DNA of 64,000 nucleotides from Flavobacteriaceae bacterium (lineage in GTDB: Bacteria > Bacteroidota > Bacteroidia > Flavobacteriales > Flavobacteriaceae): assembly GCA_002702745.1 (NCBI GenBank), contig PABM01000011.1:1-64000 (forward strand), written 5' to 3'. The first letter of the stretch is position 1; every line of letters starts with the position of its first letter. Below are positions 7,885 to 17,108 of the stretch, in pieces. The notes under the pieces were generated by a model. The model made no database searches and had not been told where the DNA came from. It saw only the letters and a list, made by a program, of their open reading frames with translations. Both the position numbers and the translations under genes were made by a program.

Positions 7885-9243
7885 TTAGTATGCCTTTTTT
7901 TGGCCGGTTAAAAAATTTATCGCAGTCAAAAATACAATATTTAAATCCAAGAATAAAGACCAGTTTTCTAAATAATAAATATCGTGTTTAACCCTATTAA
8001 TTATATCCTCATCTGTTTCAATTTCGCCTCTAAAACCTTTTACCTGAGCTAATCCAGTTATTCCTGGTTTAACAAAGTGTCGTACCATAAACTTATTTAC
8101 AGACTTAGAATATCTTTCATTTTCCTTTATCATATGCGGTCTAGGGCCAACAACTGACATATTTCCAATTAGCACATTGTAGAATTGTGGAAGTTCATCA
8201 AGGCTTGTTTTTCTTAAAATTTTACCAATCTTGGTAACTCTTTTGTCATTTTTTGTTGCCTGTTGAATATCTGCGTCATTGTTTTGGATCATTGACCTGA
8301 ATTTATAGCACTTAAACTCTTTATACTTAATCCCGTTTCTAATTTGCTTAAAAAAAACAGGTCCACGACTTTCAATTTTTATTAATAATGCTATTATTGG
8401 AGTAGCCCATGAAAGAAAAAATATTATGACTAACAATGAAAATATAATGTCAAATACTCGTTTTAAAAAAGTGTTATAATCATTAGAAAGAGGCATTTCT
8501 CTTAATGACTGAATCGTAGAAAGACCATATGTGTCAGTTTTTAATTTCTTGGACAACAAGTCTCCTCTTTTGGAAATAAATTTTAAAATTTTAAAATTAT
8601 TCTCACAAAATTGAATCAGTGAATTTATCTGACTTTCCTCAAGTTCATTAGCTGAACAATAAATCTCATCAATATTTCTTGTTAAAATAAAATCAAAACA
8701 TTCTTGTAAATTTAAATCACTTGGGCTTTTAAAATTAAATGTCTTTCTATTTTCATACCCCAGCTCCTTTTGGTTGATAAAAAACTCTTTTAGCTCTGTA
8801 ACAGATTCATTGTTCCCAATAATTATGGTTTTTCTGAAATTTCCGCCGAATCCAAGTCTATAGCTTTGAAGAGCATAAAACAATGTAAACTTAAAGAGTG
8901 TTATTAGAGAGAAGGTATACAATAAAAAAGTTAGAGTTTTTGATAAGCCTGGATTTTGACTTTCAAAAATTCCAAAAAAAGCAAAGACAACAATTGAAAA
9001 CAACAATAATTGGTAAACAACATAGGAAATGATCTTTATCAGTTTTGTAAATCTAAATACCTCATAAAACTTTGTAATTATTGATGAGATGATCCAAAGA
9101 ATAGAAAAAACAGAAATAGTTGTAGGTTGAAGTAAGCTCTTGCCTAAAAATAGGTAAATAAAAGAATTTAGCACTAGCAGGTCAAAAATTATAGAAATTG
9201 GCCGTAAGTATATTGAATATCTCCCTGCGTACTTTTTTACCAT
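7885..9243 (-). CDS. undecaprenyl-phosphate sugar phosphotransferase (WcaJ/WbaP type)
   Basis: A 452-residue polyprenyl glycosylphosphotransferase. Four to five N-terminal membrane helices (about 15-130) and a CoA-binding-like central domain precede the bacterial sugar transferase domain (about 260-450), which holds KRVFDIIFSLL, the re-entrant helix, FKCYKFRSM, LDELPQFYNVLIGNMSVVGPRP and the C-terminal PGITGLAQVKG. It transfers a hexose-1-phosphate to undecaprenyl phosphate and so starts a surface polysaccharide repeat unit. It is the last polysaccharide gene of the minus-strand locus and its ATG overlaps the end of the glycosyltransferase stub. Confidence 0.93.
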   Translation of the reverse strand: MVKKYAGRYSIYLRPISIIFDLLVLNSFIYLFLGKSLLQPTTISVFSILWIISSIITKFYEVFRFTKLIKIISYVVYQLLLFSIVVFAFFGIFESQNPGLSKTLTFLLYTFSLITLFKFTLFYALQSYRLGFGGNFRKTIIIGNNESVTELKEFFINQKELGYENRKTFNFKSPSDLNLQECFDFILTRNIDEIYCSANELEESQINSLIQFCENNFKILKFISKRGDLLSKKLKTDTYGLSTIQSLREMPLSNDYNTFLKRVFDIIFSLLVIIFFLSWATPIIALLIKIESRGPVFFKQIRNGIKYKEFKCYKFRSMIQNNDADIQQATKNDKRVTKIGKILRKTSLDELPQFYNVLIGNMSVVGPRPHMIKENERYSKSVNKFMVRHFVKPGITGLAQVKGFRGEIETDEDIINRVKHDIYYLENWSLFLDLNIVFLTAINFLTGQKKAY

Positions 9244-9398
9244 ATGGAATTTTTATTGTTTTGGTTTGAATCAATAAAGTTGTTAAAATTCATGATAAAG
9301 TTTTCTTCTGAAAACTGTTCAGCATGTTCACTTATTTTCTTGAAATTAAATTCAGTTTGTTTAAAACGAGTAAATGAATCTAAAATTGCATCAATAAT
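9237..9398 (-). pseudogene. C-terminal stub of a deleted glycosyltransferase
   Basis: Directly after the TAA of the GT4 gene, the same frame stays open for 53 codons and ends at 9237 inside the start of the next gene. The translation (ILDSFTRFK...KISEHAEQFSEENFI...FNNFID) reads like the last 45 residues of a family 4 glycosyltransferase, where an EHA-x-FS-x-ENF-type helix closes the protein. There is no start codon or catalytic part. The intact upstream gene already has its own complete C-terminus. I infer a second glycosyltransferase gene was lost by deletion, leaving this scar. Confidence 0.6.
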
Positions 9399-10529
9399 TT
9401 AATATTTGAAGCTTGTTGTATATAGGTTTGTAAGTTTAAATATATAGTCATTAAAATTATATTTGTCATATAATAGTTTTTTAGCATTTTCTCCAAATAT
9501 TTTCCTTTTAGGTTTATCATTGATTAAAATTAGAATTTTTTCTGCCATATCTTGTACATCATTTAACTCAACTAAAAAACCAGTTTTATTGTTTACTAAC
9601 AGATCTCTATTTCCAAAAGTGTTGGTCAATACTGAAGGGATTTTATATCTCATACTTTCTAATACAGAATATGGGAGGCCTTCGTATAAAGAAGTTGACA
9701 CATAAAGCTTTGATGTGATTAATATTTTTTGCACTTCTTCTCTGGGAATCCAAGGTAAAACAGTTATCCTGTCTTCTAAGTTCATTTTGCTTATTTGACT
9801 TTGCAATTGTTGCTTTTGAGGACTGTACTCACCTGCACCAATTATAAATAATTGTATATTGTTATCTTTTTCTGAAACAATCTTAAAAGCATTAACCATC
9901 ATTTTTAAGTTTTTCTGAAATGATGGTCTTGCAACTGTACAAATATAATTATCTAAATTGTTTGTGAATCTTGATTTTGATTTAGGAGTTGTTTTGATCT
10001 TAATAGAATTATTTAACAGAATGGTTTTATTTCTTTTGTATCCAACTTTTTCAATTGCTAGATTTTGTTCAGACTTAGAAGTTGCGATTAAAATAGTGTT
10101 TTTTGAAATGGATAAACGTTCAATTATCAAATATAAATTTTTAAGAAACTTATTATTTGCACTTAAAAAAGAAAAGGCATGTGGGGTGTAAAAAACTTTG
10201 GTTTTTGTAAAATTTGAAAGAATTCTGCATAAAAATCCTGCTTTTGCACTGTGCGCATGAATCAGGCTAGGCTTTTCTAAATGTATTATTCTTAATAATT
10301 GTAAAAGGCAAATTAGATCTCTGAATAAGTTTACATTTCTTGTAATAGATATTTTAAAAGATTTGATTTGCATTTTGTCATTGCTTAATAGCTCTTCTTT
10401 TTCTTTTAGGCATTGCGATGCTATTAAGCTTTCTATTTTACTATTGTCTATGTTATTTATGATTTGTCTTACACAAATTTCAACTCCACCAACCATATTT
10501 GCAACATGTAAAACTTTTGTTTTATTCAT
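9399..10529 (-). CDS. glycosyltransferase family 4 (GT-B)
   Basis: A 376-residue retaining glycosyltransferase. The N-terminal half has VANMVGGVEICVRQI and IHAHSAKAGFLCRI; the C-terminal half has the donor-binding signature around FIIGAGEYSPQ and the EX7E motif in EGLPYSVLESM. Such enzymes add a sugar to the lipid-linked repeat unit at the inner membrane. The ATG overlaps the stop of the upstream Wzy-like gene by 8 nt, indicating coupling. The normal-length C-terminus (NFNDYIFKLTNLY) makes it a complete enzyme in spite of the in-frame stub behind its stop. Confidence 0.9.
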   Translation of the reverse strand: MNKTKVLHVANMVGGVEICVRQIINNIDNSKIESLIASQCLKEKEELLSNDKMQIKSFKISITRNVNLFRDLICLLQLLRIIHLEKPSLIHAHSAKAGFLCRILSNFTKTKVFYTPHAFSFLSANNKFLKNLYLIIERLSISKNTILIATSKSEQNLAIEKVGYKRNKTILLNNSIKIKTTPKSKSRFTNNLDNYICTVARPSFQKNLKMMVNAFKIVSEKDNNIQLFIIGAGEYSPQKQQLQSQISKMNLEDRITVLPWIPREEVQKILITSKLYVSTSLYEGLPYSVLESMRYKIPSVLTNTFGNRDLLVNNKTGFLVELNDVQDMAEKILILINDKPKRKIFGENAKKLLYDKYNFNDYIFKLTNLYTTSFKY

Positions 10530-11733
10530 TTAACTGTTTGTTTGATAATGCTTTTGAAGTAACCAGTAAAAAAGCAAATATATATACGCCTAATTGCCGA
10601 TTTAAAGTGTTTTCAAGACATGAAAAAATAAAGAGACTTAATATTAAATTAAACAGAAATATATTTTTTCTTAAAGAAAATAAATAACTTAAAAAAAAAT
10701 ATAAATATATTATTAAGCCGATGATTCCATAATTTAACAAAAAGTCTAGAAACTGATTATGAGTGTTAAAACCCCTTTCAATAAACCAGTTTCCTCTTTT
10801 TTTGTTTTTTATAGTTCTGTACTTTTCCAATAAAAGATTATTAGTTTCTTTATTCCCAAGTCCAAAAAAATACTTTTTATTTTCAGAGAATATTTCAAAA
10901 GAAAATTTCCAAATCAAAAATCTTGGCTCATTTTTAATCACTTTGTCCACTAATTTTTCTGTATACATGTCCCCAGAATAAAAAAATCTTTTGTTTAGTG
11001 TCTTATAATTGGTTACTATTAATGATACTATAAGGATTAAAAAAATCAATAAGATTTTCTTTTGCTGAATAATTTCTTTTCTCTTGAAAATCAATACACT
11101 AAAAAGCAAAATAAACCAAATTATAATCGAACTCCTTGAAGAAAAAATAAAAATTAGTCCAGTAGTAATAATCCCCAAAGTCAAACATGTTTTTCTAATT
11201 ATTTTGTTGTTAGATTCAAAGAAGATAATAACACAAAATATTGTTGAAATTGAAAGGAAAAACCCTAAGTATAGTCTTTGGGTAATAAAAACTTCCTTTA
11301 CAATAGCTCCGTCTAAAATAAAATCGTTAAAGTTAAAATTAGTTGTGGTAATAATATTAAATAATGTTGCGGAAGAAGATATTAATACACCTAATATAAA
11401 CGCAAAAATCAAAAAAGACTTTTCTTTAACCTCATAAAAAACAGGAACTAAAAGAATTAAATGAAGAATTTTTAATATTTCGTCAAAATCAGTGTATATG
11501 GTCTTGTTAAAGATTGATAGCAATATTACATAAATTAAAAAAATGACTAAAGGTTTGAAGTAGGGTTCAATTATTGGAACGCTTTCTTTATTTTTTATCT
11601 TTAAAACATAAATTACACCCATTAATATCGCTGTGATATTTGGGAATGCAGCTGCAAAAGACATGAAAGGTATGTAAAAGGAAATTATACATCCTAAGAT
11701 TAAATAAACTCTATTTAAAGCGCTATTCTTCAC
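10522..11733 (-). CDS. O-antigen ligase/polymerase family membrane protein (first copy)
   Basis: A 403-residue polytopic protein with about eleven hydrophobic segments and one large periplasmic loop (about 240-320, GDMYTEKLV...GLGNKETNNLL...FNTHNQFLDFLLNYG). The loop pattern FG-LGNKE...NTHNQFLD...GIIGLIIYL is characteristic of the Wzy/WaaL superfamily. It either polymerises repeat units or ligates chains to lipid A or another acceptor in the periplasm. Start is GTG at 11733 within the tail of the GT2 gene. A second member lies 2 kb upstream, so one may be polymerase and the other ligase. Confidence 0.88.
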   Translation of the reverse strand: MKNSALNRVYLILGCIISFYIPFMSFAAAFPNITAILMGVIYVLKIKNKESVPIIEPYFKPLVIFLIYVILLSIFNKTIYTDFDEILKILHLILLVPVFYEVKEKSFLIFAFILGVLISSSATLFNIITTTNFNFNDFILDGAIVKEVFITQRLYLGFFLSISTIFCVIIFFESNNKIIRKTCLTLGIITTGLIFIFSSRSSIIIWFILLFSVLIFKRKEIIQQKKILLIFLILIVSLIVTNYKTLNKRFFYSGDMYTEKLVDKVIKNEPRFLIWKFSFEIFSENKKYFFGLGNKETNNLLLEKYRTIKNKKRGNWFIERGFNTHNQFLDFLLNYGIIGLIIYLYFFLSYLFSLRKNIFLFNLILSLFIFSCLENTLNRQLGVYIFAFLLVTSKALSNKQLNE

Positions 11734-12529
11734 GACTGCTAATTCTTTTTAACATTGTTGTGGCCTTTCTAGAAAAAAAATAAAGAATAAAATTTCTAAT
11801 TAAACCGTAAAGGGGGTAAAATCCCGGTTTAAAATTATCTAATATAATTTTAATTCTATTTTTAACTTGTAATTTTCTTTTTTGTGATGATATTGAACTA
11901 TCATTAATTACATAGTCTAAAAGAACTTCGGGCAAATTTGCACACTCATAATTTTTAATCACATTGAAAAAAAATGCATAATCCTGTGCGGCGTCTTTAT
12001 ATTTTATTGGATATTCTGGAATCGTCTTCAGAATCGATGTGTCAAATACAACTGTTGGATTCACAAACATGCAGTTCAGATACATCTTTCTTTTGATAAT
12101 ATTATGCTCGGTTGGATGTTTTATATAAAACTTCAAAATTTTATTGTCATCTAAAGCTCTAGCCCATGTTCCAACTAGCTTAATTTTATTATTTTTTTTC
12201 AGGAAATTTATTTGCTTTAGATATTTGTTTTTGTAACAAATATCTCCTGCGTCCAATCTTGCTGCATAATTATAATTATGATTTTTAACAAACTCTAAAC
12301 ACTTGTTTGCGGCAATACCAACTCCATAATTATTGTTTAAATATTCAAAATAAATATTTCCCTCATTTTTAAATACTGATCTTATGAGTTTCTCATCAAG
12401 CTTAATCTTGCTTCCATCATCAGTAATAATTATGTCTATTTTGAATGACTCATTAATCGATTTTATAGATTGAATTAAGCCTTCAGGATTATTATAGTGA
12501 GGAATTGTTATAATTAATTTCTTATCCAT
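11723..12529 (-). CDS. glycosyltransferase family 2
   Basis: A 268-residue GT-A enzyme starting at the ATG at 12529 (MDKKLIITIPHYNN), which overlaps the upstream gene's stop by 8 nt; a longer in-frame TTG start at 12553 is less likely. Motifs: nucleotide-binding DDGSK near 40, the metal-binding RLDAGD near 90, and a C-terminal basic amphipathic tail. It adds a sugar to the lipid-linked oligosaccharide. It lies between the two Wzy/WaaL-like genes and is surely cotranscribed with them. Confidence 0.9.
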   Translation of the reverse strand: MDKKLIITIPHYNNPEGLIQSIKSINESFKIDIIITDDGSKIKLDEKLIRSVFKNEGNIYFEYLNNNYGVGIAANKCLEFVKNHNYNYAARLDAGDICYKNKYLKQINFLKKNNKIKLVGTWARALDDNKILKFYIKHPTEHNIIKRKMYLNCMFVNPTVVFDTSILKTIPEYPIKYKDAAQDYAFFFNVIKNYECANLPEVLLDYVINDSSISSQKRKLQVKNRIKIILDNFKPGFYPLYGLIRNFILYFFSRKATTMLKRISSREE

Positions 12530-13895
12530 TTTGAGATTTTTTCTTATGTTCAATAATCCAAATTAATGCTACGCAAAGCCAGAAAAAATAAATTCGAAAG
12601 GAATCCATCTTAAGCCAATTAAGGGAAAAACCTATCATTGAAATTAGTACTATAAATGCAATGGATGAATTTTCCGACTTAAGGTTATTATAAGACCACA
12701 AAAAAATCTGTAAAATAATTAAGCTGAAAACTAAAAACCCAATTAATCCTGTTTCAGTTAAAATTCTTAAGTACATATTATATCCTGGTGGAAATCTTTT
12801 ATCATTTTGGTTTAGGTATTTTAATCTAAACTCCCAGTTGTTTTTCTTAGCCCATGAGGGATATTTTTTTCGAGATTCAAATGCTTGAAGCCCATATCCT
12901 GTCCCTAATATTGGGTTTTCAAGAAATACATTAAACATTGCTTGTTGTATTCCAAACCTGGATTTATTTGAAAGAGCATGGGTTGAGTCATCTAACTTAA
13001 ATGAATTAATTTCTTTTTTTATGTAATCAAAAATTGGTTTATTAAAATATCCGGCAATTAAGACAAAAATTGTTGAAAGCCCGATTAATATTCTATATAA
13101 ATTGTTAGCTACATTTTTGTTCTTTAAAAGAAAAAATATTGCAATAATAAACTGGATTATAATTGCAAAAAATGCCGCTCTTGAGCCAGACATAAAACCT
13201 AAAAATAAAACTATCATTGCAGGTAAATATTTTAGTTTTTTCTTTTCGGTTAAAATGTAGCTTAACATCCACCCAAAAACTGAAATCAAATAAGTGGCTA
13301 GGGCAGGCGATTCGAAAGAGACAGAAGAAATTCTTTGATTTCTCATATCTATCTTTGCTTCAGTAAATGGAAAATAGTCAAATAGATTTAATAATGGTTT
13401 TTTTAAATAAACCATATTAAGTTTCACAATTAAGATCTCGATGATTGAATAAATCAAAACTACTATTAAAGATGCAAAAACTATTCTTCTTATTAGTCTG
13501 AAGGTCTTGTTTACGTTTATTTTTTTGAAACCATTGTAAAAAGTTAGAGGGACTATAAAAGCTGCAATTATCAAAGATCCAAACTGATTTACAAATCTTG
13601 ATAAGCCTGAAGTTTGTTTGAAATAATAATCAAATATGTTATGAGAATTTAAAACTGTTGTTAAAAAAGACCAAAGTAAAAAAAGAATCAAAAACTGAAA
13701 AACTAGGTTTTGTAAAGGCATTTGGATTCTTCTTTTAAATAATATTAAAATAGAGGCAAAGGAGAAAAATAAAAAACAGGAGTCTCTGTAATATTCGCCT
13801 AAAAAACTAATACCAGACCACGAATTAAAAGGAATAAAAAATATTCCAAAAAGTAATGTGGGTAGGATTATATTTTTAATTGTCAATTTCTTCAT
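12522..13895 (-). CDS. O-antigen ligase/polymerase family membrane protein (second copy)
   Basis: A 457-residue protein with around twelve membrane segments. The large loop (about 270-370) contains ALSNKSRFGIQQAMFNVFLENPILGTGYGLQ and later PPGYNMYLRILTETGLIGFL, the NPxxGxGxG...hN..L..l.e.GliG pattern of the O-antigen ligase domain. It is longer than the neighbouring copy and shows a more canonical loop, so it is the better candidate for a true polymerase or ligase, but sequence reading cannot separate these. It begins 1 nt after the sulfotransferase gene. Confidence 0.9.
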   Translation of the reverse strand: MKKLTIKNIILPTLLFGIFFIPFNSWSGISFLGEYYRDSCFLFFSFASILILFKRRIQMPLQNLVFQFLILFLLWSFLTTVLNSHNIFDYYFKQTSGLSRFVNQFGSLIIAAFIVPLTFYNGFKKINVNKTFRLIRRIVFASLIVVLIYSIIEILIVKLNMVYLKKPLLNLFDYFPFTEAKIDMRNQRISSVSFESPALATYLISVFGWMLSYILTEKKKLKYLPAMIVLFLGFMSGSRAAFFAIIIQFIIAIFFLLKNKNVANNLYRILIGLSTIFVLIAGYFNKPIFDYIKKEINSFKLDDSTHALSNKSRFGIQQAMFNVFLENPILGTGYGLQAFESRKKYPSWAKKNNWEFRLKYLNQNDKRFPPGYNMYLRILTETGLIGFLVFSLIILQIFLWSYNNLKSENSSIAFIVLISMIGFSLNWLKMDSFRIYFFWLCVALIWIIEHKKKSQNG

Positions 13896-13896
13896 G

Positions 13897-14796
13897 CTAA
13901 TAGTCTCTCCAATTTGAAGTATTGATGTTTAAGTTTTTAAGTTTTTCAACATCTTCTTTAAAATATTTTATCAAGTATAATACGGTTTCCTCATCAATTT
14001 CTTCAGTCTTTGTTCTAAAAATGGAAGCTATTTGAGCTAACAAAATTTTTAAAGATGGAGATGGTTTTATAACCTTTTTAATTAAGTTTTTAAATTTTGA
14101 AGGTTGGAAAAGAAATTTGGTGAAAAGATTTTTTTTATAGTAGCCTCCTTTATTGAACCTATTTGATTTTCGCTTTGTAATAAAATCACAATTTACATCA
14201 AGAAATTTGTACACTTTTTTCATAGTAGCCTCATGATTTTCATTTAATTCTTCGCTAGTTATAATCAATACATCCTTAAATGTTTCTTTAGCCTTAACTA
14301 TCTTTTCATAATAGGTCGAGTTAAATTTATAATACCAGAAGTCAGAATATTTGTTTTTTATTCTTTTGTTTTCTCTATTGACCGCTTCTTTAAAAGTAAG
14401 AGTTTCCCTGTGTTCTCTTTTGAGGTGTAAATAGTTTGAATATGCACGATTGATAGGGTCTCTCAAAACAATAATGAATTTGGGGTCTTCCAAATATTCT
14501 TTAATTTTTAGAAATTGGCCTGGGTAGTTTATATAGGAGGGTGAGGCATCTCCAATAGCAATCTCATTTTTAACGTTCCTGTAGAATTCTAAATATCTTT
14601 TGGAATCCTGAATTTGTGTTTTTTTAACAGCACTGTCTTTGGGTCCATTTTTGAGTTTTGAAAGTATTTCATGGGTGAAAAAATGCAACTCTTTTTGACT
14701 GGGCATAAAGATCTGGGGGTGCTCATTCAAATAATGATGAAGAGAGGTAGTTCCACACTTAGGAAATCCAGCAATTATGAAATTTGGTTTTTTCAT
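13897..14796 (-). CDS. sulfotransferase domain protein
   Basis: A 299-residue cytoplasmic PAPS-dependent sulfotransferase. The 5'-phosphosulfate loop GFPKCGTTSLHHYL sits at residues 10-23 and the 3'-phosphate site VLRDPINRAYSNY at 110-122, at the spacing normal for the family. It would sulfate a sugar hydroxyl (or another acceptor) using PAPS. Being packed between the flippase and polymerase genes (gaps of 1 nt), it most likely decorates the exported polysaccharide before or during assembly. Sulfated exopolymers are common in marine bacteria; the acceptor here is inferred. Confidence 0.92.
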   Translation of the reverse strand: MKKPNFIIAGFPKCGTTSLHHYLNEHPQIFMPSQKELHFFTHEILSKLKNGPKDSAVKKTQIQDSKRYLEFYRNVKNEIAIGDASPSYINYPGQFLKIKEYLEDPKFIIVLRDPINRAYSNYLHLKREHRETLTFKEAVNRENKRIKNKYSDFWYYKFNSTYYEKIVKAKETFKDVLIITSEELNENHEATMKKVYKFLDVNCDFITKRKSNRFNKGGYYKKNLFTKFLFQPSKFKNLIKKVIKPSPSLKILLAQIASIFRTKTEEIDEETVLYLIKYFKEDVEKLKNLNINTSNWRDY

Positions 14797-14797
14797 A

Positions 14798-16081
14798 TTA
14801 ATTCAGAAATATCTTGATTTTATCCTTGTAGAATATAAGTAAAGTTGTAATTGAATTCCATATGATAATACTCACTAAGGTGGCTATTGCTGCACCATTA
14901 ATACCATGGTATGGGATCAAATAAAAGTTTAATGTTATATTGACCACTAGTCCAACAATTAATATTTTATTTAAAATTTTTTGACGGCCTGTCATATTTA
15001 GATAAATGGCTCCTGGTCCCGACACAGCATTAAAAAACTGAGCTGCTAATAAAAAAATTAAAGCATTTTTTGCAACAACATAACCTTCTCCAAATAAATT
15101 TAAGATTTCTTCAGAAAAGAAAAAAAGAATGCTTAAGACACAAATGCTTATTAAAAAAATTATTCTTGTTGAATTTTTCACAAGTTGTTGTAGTGTTGCC
15201 ATATCTTTATTCTCAAATATTTCTGCTATTTTAGGTGCTACAACAATATTTACTGACATCAATGCCAAAGCAGTTAAGGTTGCTAGTTTAACCGAAACCG
15301 AGTAAAAAGCTATTTCTTCAAACCCTTTATATATCGATAGGATAATCACATCGATACTCTGCATAATAAAATATGCTATAGCGCTTAATGCCATCGGGGC
15401 AGATGTTAATAAAATGTCTTTTGATGAAAATCTTAAAATTGTTTTCTTTGCGACTTTGGTTTTATTTAGCTTAATCAACACATAAGTAGTTGATATTGTC
15501 GACAGTATAAAAAACCCAACTAAATATGCTTCAACAATTAGTTCTTCCATTTCAAATAGGAAAAGTAATATCGAAAAAAGAAAAATAGGGACATATCTTA
15601 AGATGTTTCTGTAAACTTCAGAAAAAACTGTGTGATTAAGAGCCCTAATAGTATCAATATTGAGCATTGTTGTTGTAAAAAAAATTAGTGAAAAAACTGT
15701 TTTTGAAATCAGGCTATATGCCTCTTGATTATTAAAAAGCTTATTAAATGTATTCTCATTTATTAAGAAGAAATGTAGTAGCAATAAAATTACCGAGACA
15801 CTAAAAACAATTTTTATCATATTAAAATAAATATACTTAATAGACATTTCGTTAGCCCTGGCTTTAAGAAATCCTGAATAATAAATAATTGCCTGGTTTG
15901 TACCCATTAATGCGAGTCCACCTAAAATATTTAAGGCAGATCTTACAAAATCATATCTTCCGACATCTTCTGGTGAAAAAAAGTTAGTTATAAAAAGTGT
16001 AAAACCAAACAATAATAAGACACCACAGGATCTAATAATTAAAACGTTTATGCTTTTTTTTGTAAGATCTAATAAAAGCAT
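14798..16081 (-). CDS. Wzx-type polysaccharide flippase (MOP superfamily)
   Basis: A 427-residue protein with twelve hydrophobic helices in two similar halves, starting with the typical basic first helix (KKSINVLIIRSCGVLLLFG) and ending in the half-repeat with LNFYLIPYHGINGAAIATL. This is the oligosaccharide flippase family of the MOP superfamily, which moves undecaprenyl-linked repeat units across the inner membrane. It pairs logically with the priming transferase, the Wzy-like proteins and the Wzz-like protein. Neighbour genes are 1 nt away on both sides. Confidence 0.93.
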   Translation of the reverse strand: MLLLDLTKKSINVLIIRSCGVLLLFGFTLFITNFFSPEDVGRYDFVRSALNILGGLALMGTNQAIIYYSGFLKARANEMSIKYIYFNMIKIVFSVSVILLLLHFFLINENTFNKLFNNQEAYSLISKTVFSLIFFTTTMLNIDTIRALNHTVFSEVYRNILRYVPIFLFSILLFLFEMEELIVEAYLVGFFILSTISTTYVLIKLNKTKVAKKTILRFSSKDILLTSAPMALSAIAYFIMQSIDVIILSIYKGFEEIAFYSVSVKLATLTALALMSVNIVVAPKIAEIFENKDMATLQQLVKNSTRIIFLISICVLSILFFFSEEILNLFGEGYVVAKNALIFLLAAQFFNAVSGPGAIYLNMTGRQKILNKILIVGLVVNITLNFYLIPYHGINGAAIATLVSIIIWNSITTLLIFYKDKIKIFLN

Positions 16082-16082
16082 C

Positions 16083-17057
16083 CTAACTTGCTCTGTCTAG
16101 TTTATCCAGATAAAAATATATTGCAACCACTATAGTAATTGCAGCGTAAAAAAGTAAAAATAAAATTGGATATAAAATCATTTTATTTTCAAAAAAAGAA
16201 TTATTCTCAATTAACACATCAGATTTATTGATAGTCATTACAGTTTTTTTTGTGACCAGATTTTCATCTCTTAAGGCTTCATTCTTATTTTGTAAAAAAA
16301 TCTTCGTTCTAATTATTTCGTTAAAATCGACTTCTTTATTGTCGATATAAAGTTCATGTGAAACACCCTTCGTTTTATTTGAGTTTTGATCTAAAATTTT
16401 ATTGATCTGTTCTATTGTCTCTTCGTTTTCATAAATTAAACTGATTATTCTTTGTTTGTTTCTTACTTCTAATTCTTTGAAAAGGGGATTATTATTCAAA
16501 TAATATATGACTTTATTAATTGTTTTGATTGATGAATTATTTGACACCGAGAGACTAATAAAATGGTAGTCATAGTCAGATTTAAAACCTTCTGTTACCG
16601 AAAAACCATCTTCGTATTCTAGATTGTCAAATAAAACATTGATTTCATTTGCTTTAATATTTTTTTCCACAATGTCCTTGATGTCTATAATTGGAATAAT
16701 AGTAATTTCATCAATTGATTCGTCGGTATCGAAACTTAGCTCCTCATAGAAAAATTTATTATCATTGATTAAAGCCTTAGAGTTGATTAAATCTACAGCA
16801 TCATAAACAAAATTTCCTGCATCAAAATTAATCTTTACCAATAAAGTGGCCTCCTTTGATAATGGTTTGTCGTGGTCTGTTTGAAAATAGCCAAGTAAAA
16901 CTCCTACTAATATTACCCCTAATAGCTGCTTCCACGCTGATAAAAAATTTTTTGATCTTCTAAATATTTGAAGAAAGACACTTAGAAGCATTAGCTTAAT
17001 TTTTTCTATCAGAACTATTATGTCTAATTCTTCGTTTTCTTTAAAATTATTTTTCAT
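16083..17057 (-). CDS. Wzz-like chain-length determinant protein
   Basis: A 324-residue protein with a membrane helix near 42-60 (LLGVILVGVLLGYF), a periplasmic middle with helical hairpin around 200-230 and a second helix near 295-318. This is the two-helix topology of Wzz/polysaccharide co-polymerases without a cytoplasmic kinase domain. Such proteins set the modal chain length made by the Wzy polymerase. It is the first gene of the polysaccharide set and starts 51 nt after the GH3-like gene. Confidence 0.85.
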   Translation of the reverse strand: MKNNFKENEELDIIVLIEKIKLMLLSVFLQIFRRSKNFLSAWKQLLGVILVGVLLGYFQTDHDKPLSKEATLLVKINFDAGNFVYDAVDLINSKALINDNKFFYEELSFDTDESIDEITIIPIIDIKDIVEKNIKANEINVLFDNLEYEDGFSVTEGFKSDYDYHFISLSVSNNSSIKTINKVIYYLNNNPLFKELEVRNKQRIISLIYENEETIEQINKILDQNSNKTKGVSHELYIDNKEVDFNEIIRTKIFLQNKNEALRDENLVTKKTVMTINKSDVLIENNSFFENKMILYPILFLLFYAAITIVVAIYFYLDKLDRAS

Positions 17058-17108
17058 TTGTTAGTTTTAGTTTTTTTAAAACGATTTATTTTATAAATTA
17101 TTTTGAGG

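Noticed and set aside
9237..9401. Stop-codon readthrough extending the GT4 protein by 53 residues
   Set aside because: The GT4 protein already has a full C-terminus before the TAA, and the extra part resembles a second C-terminus rather than an added domain.
11084..11437. 117-codon plus-strand open frame across the first Wzy/WaaL-like gene
   Set aside because: Low-complexity Lys/Ile translation opposite a transmembrane gene, as expected from AT-rich antisense DNA.
7885..17057. Mobile genomic island at the polysaccharide locus
   Set aside because: The locus is AT-rich and has a deletion scar, but no integrase, transposase, tRNA junction or direct-repeat boundary is visible.
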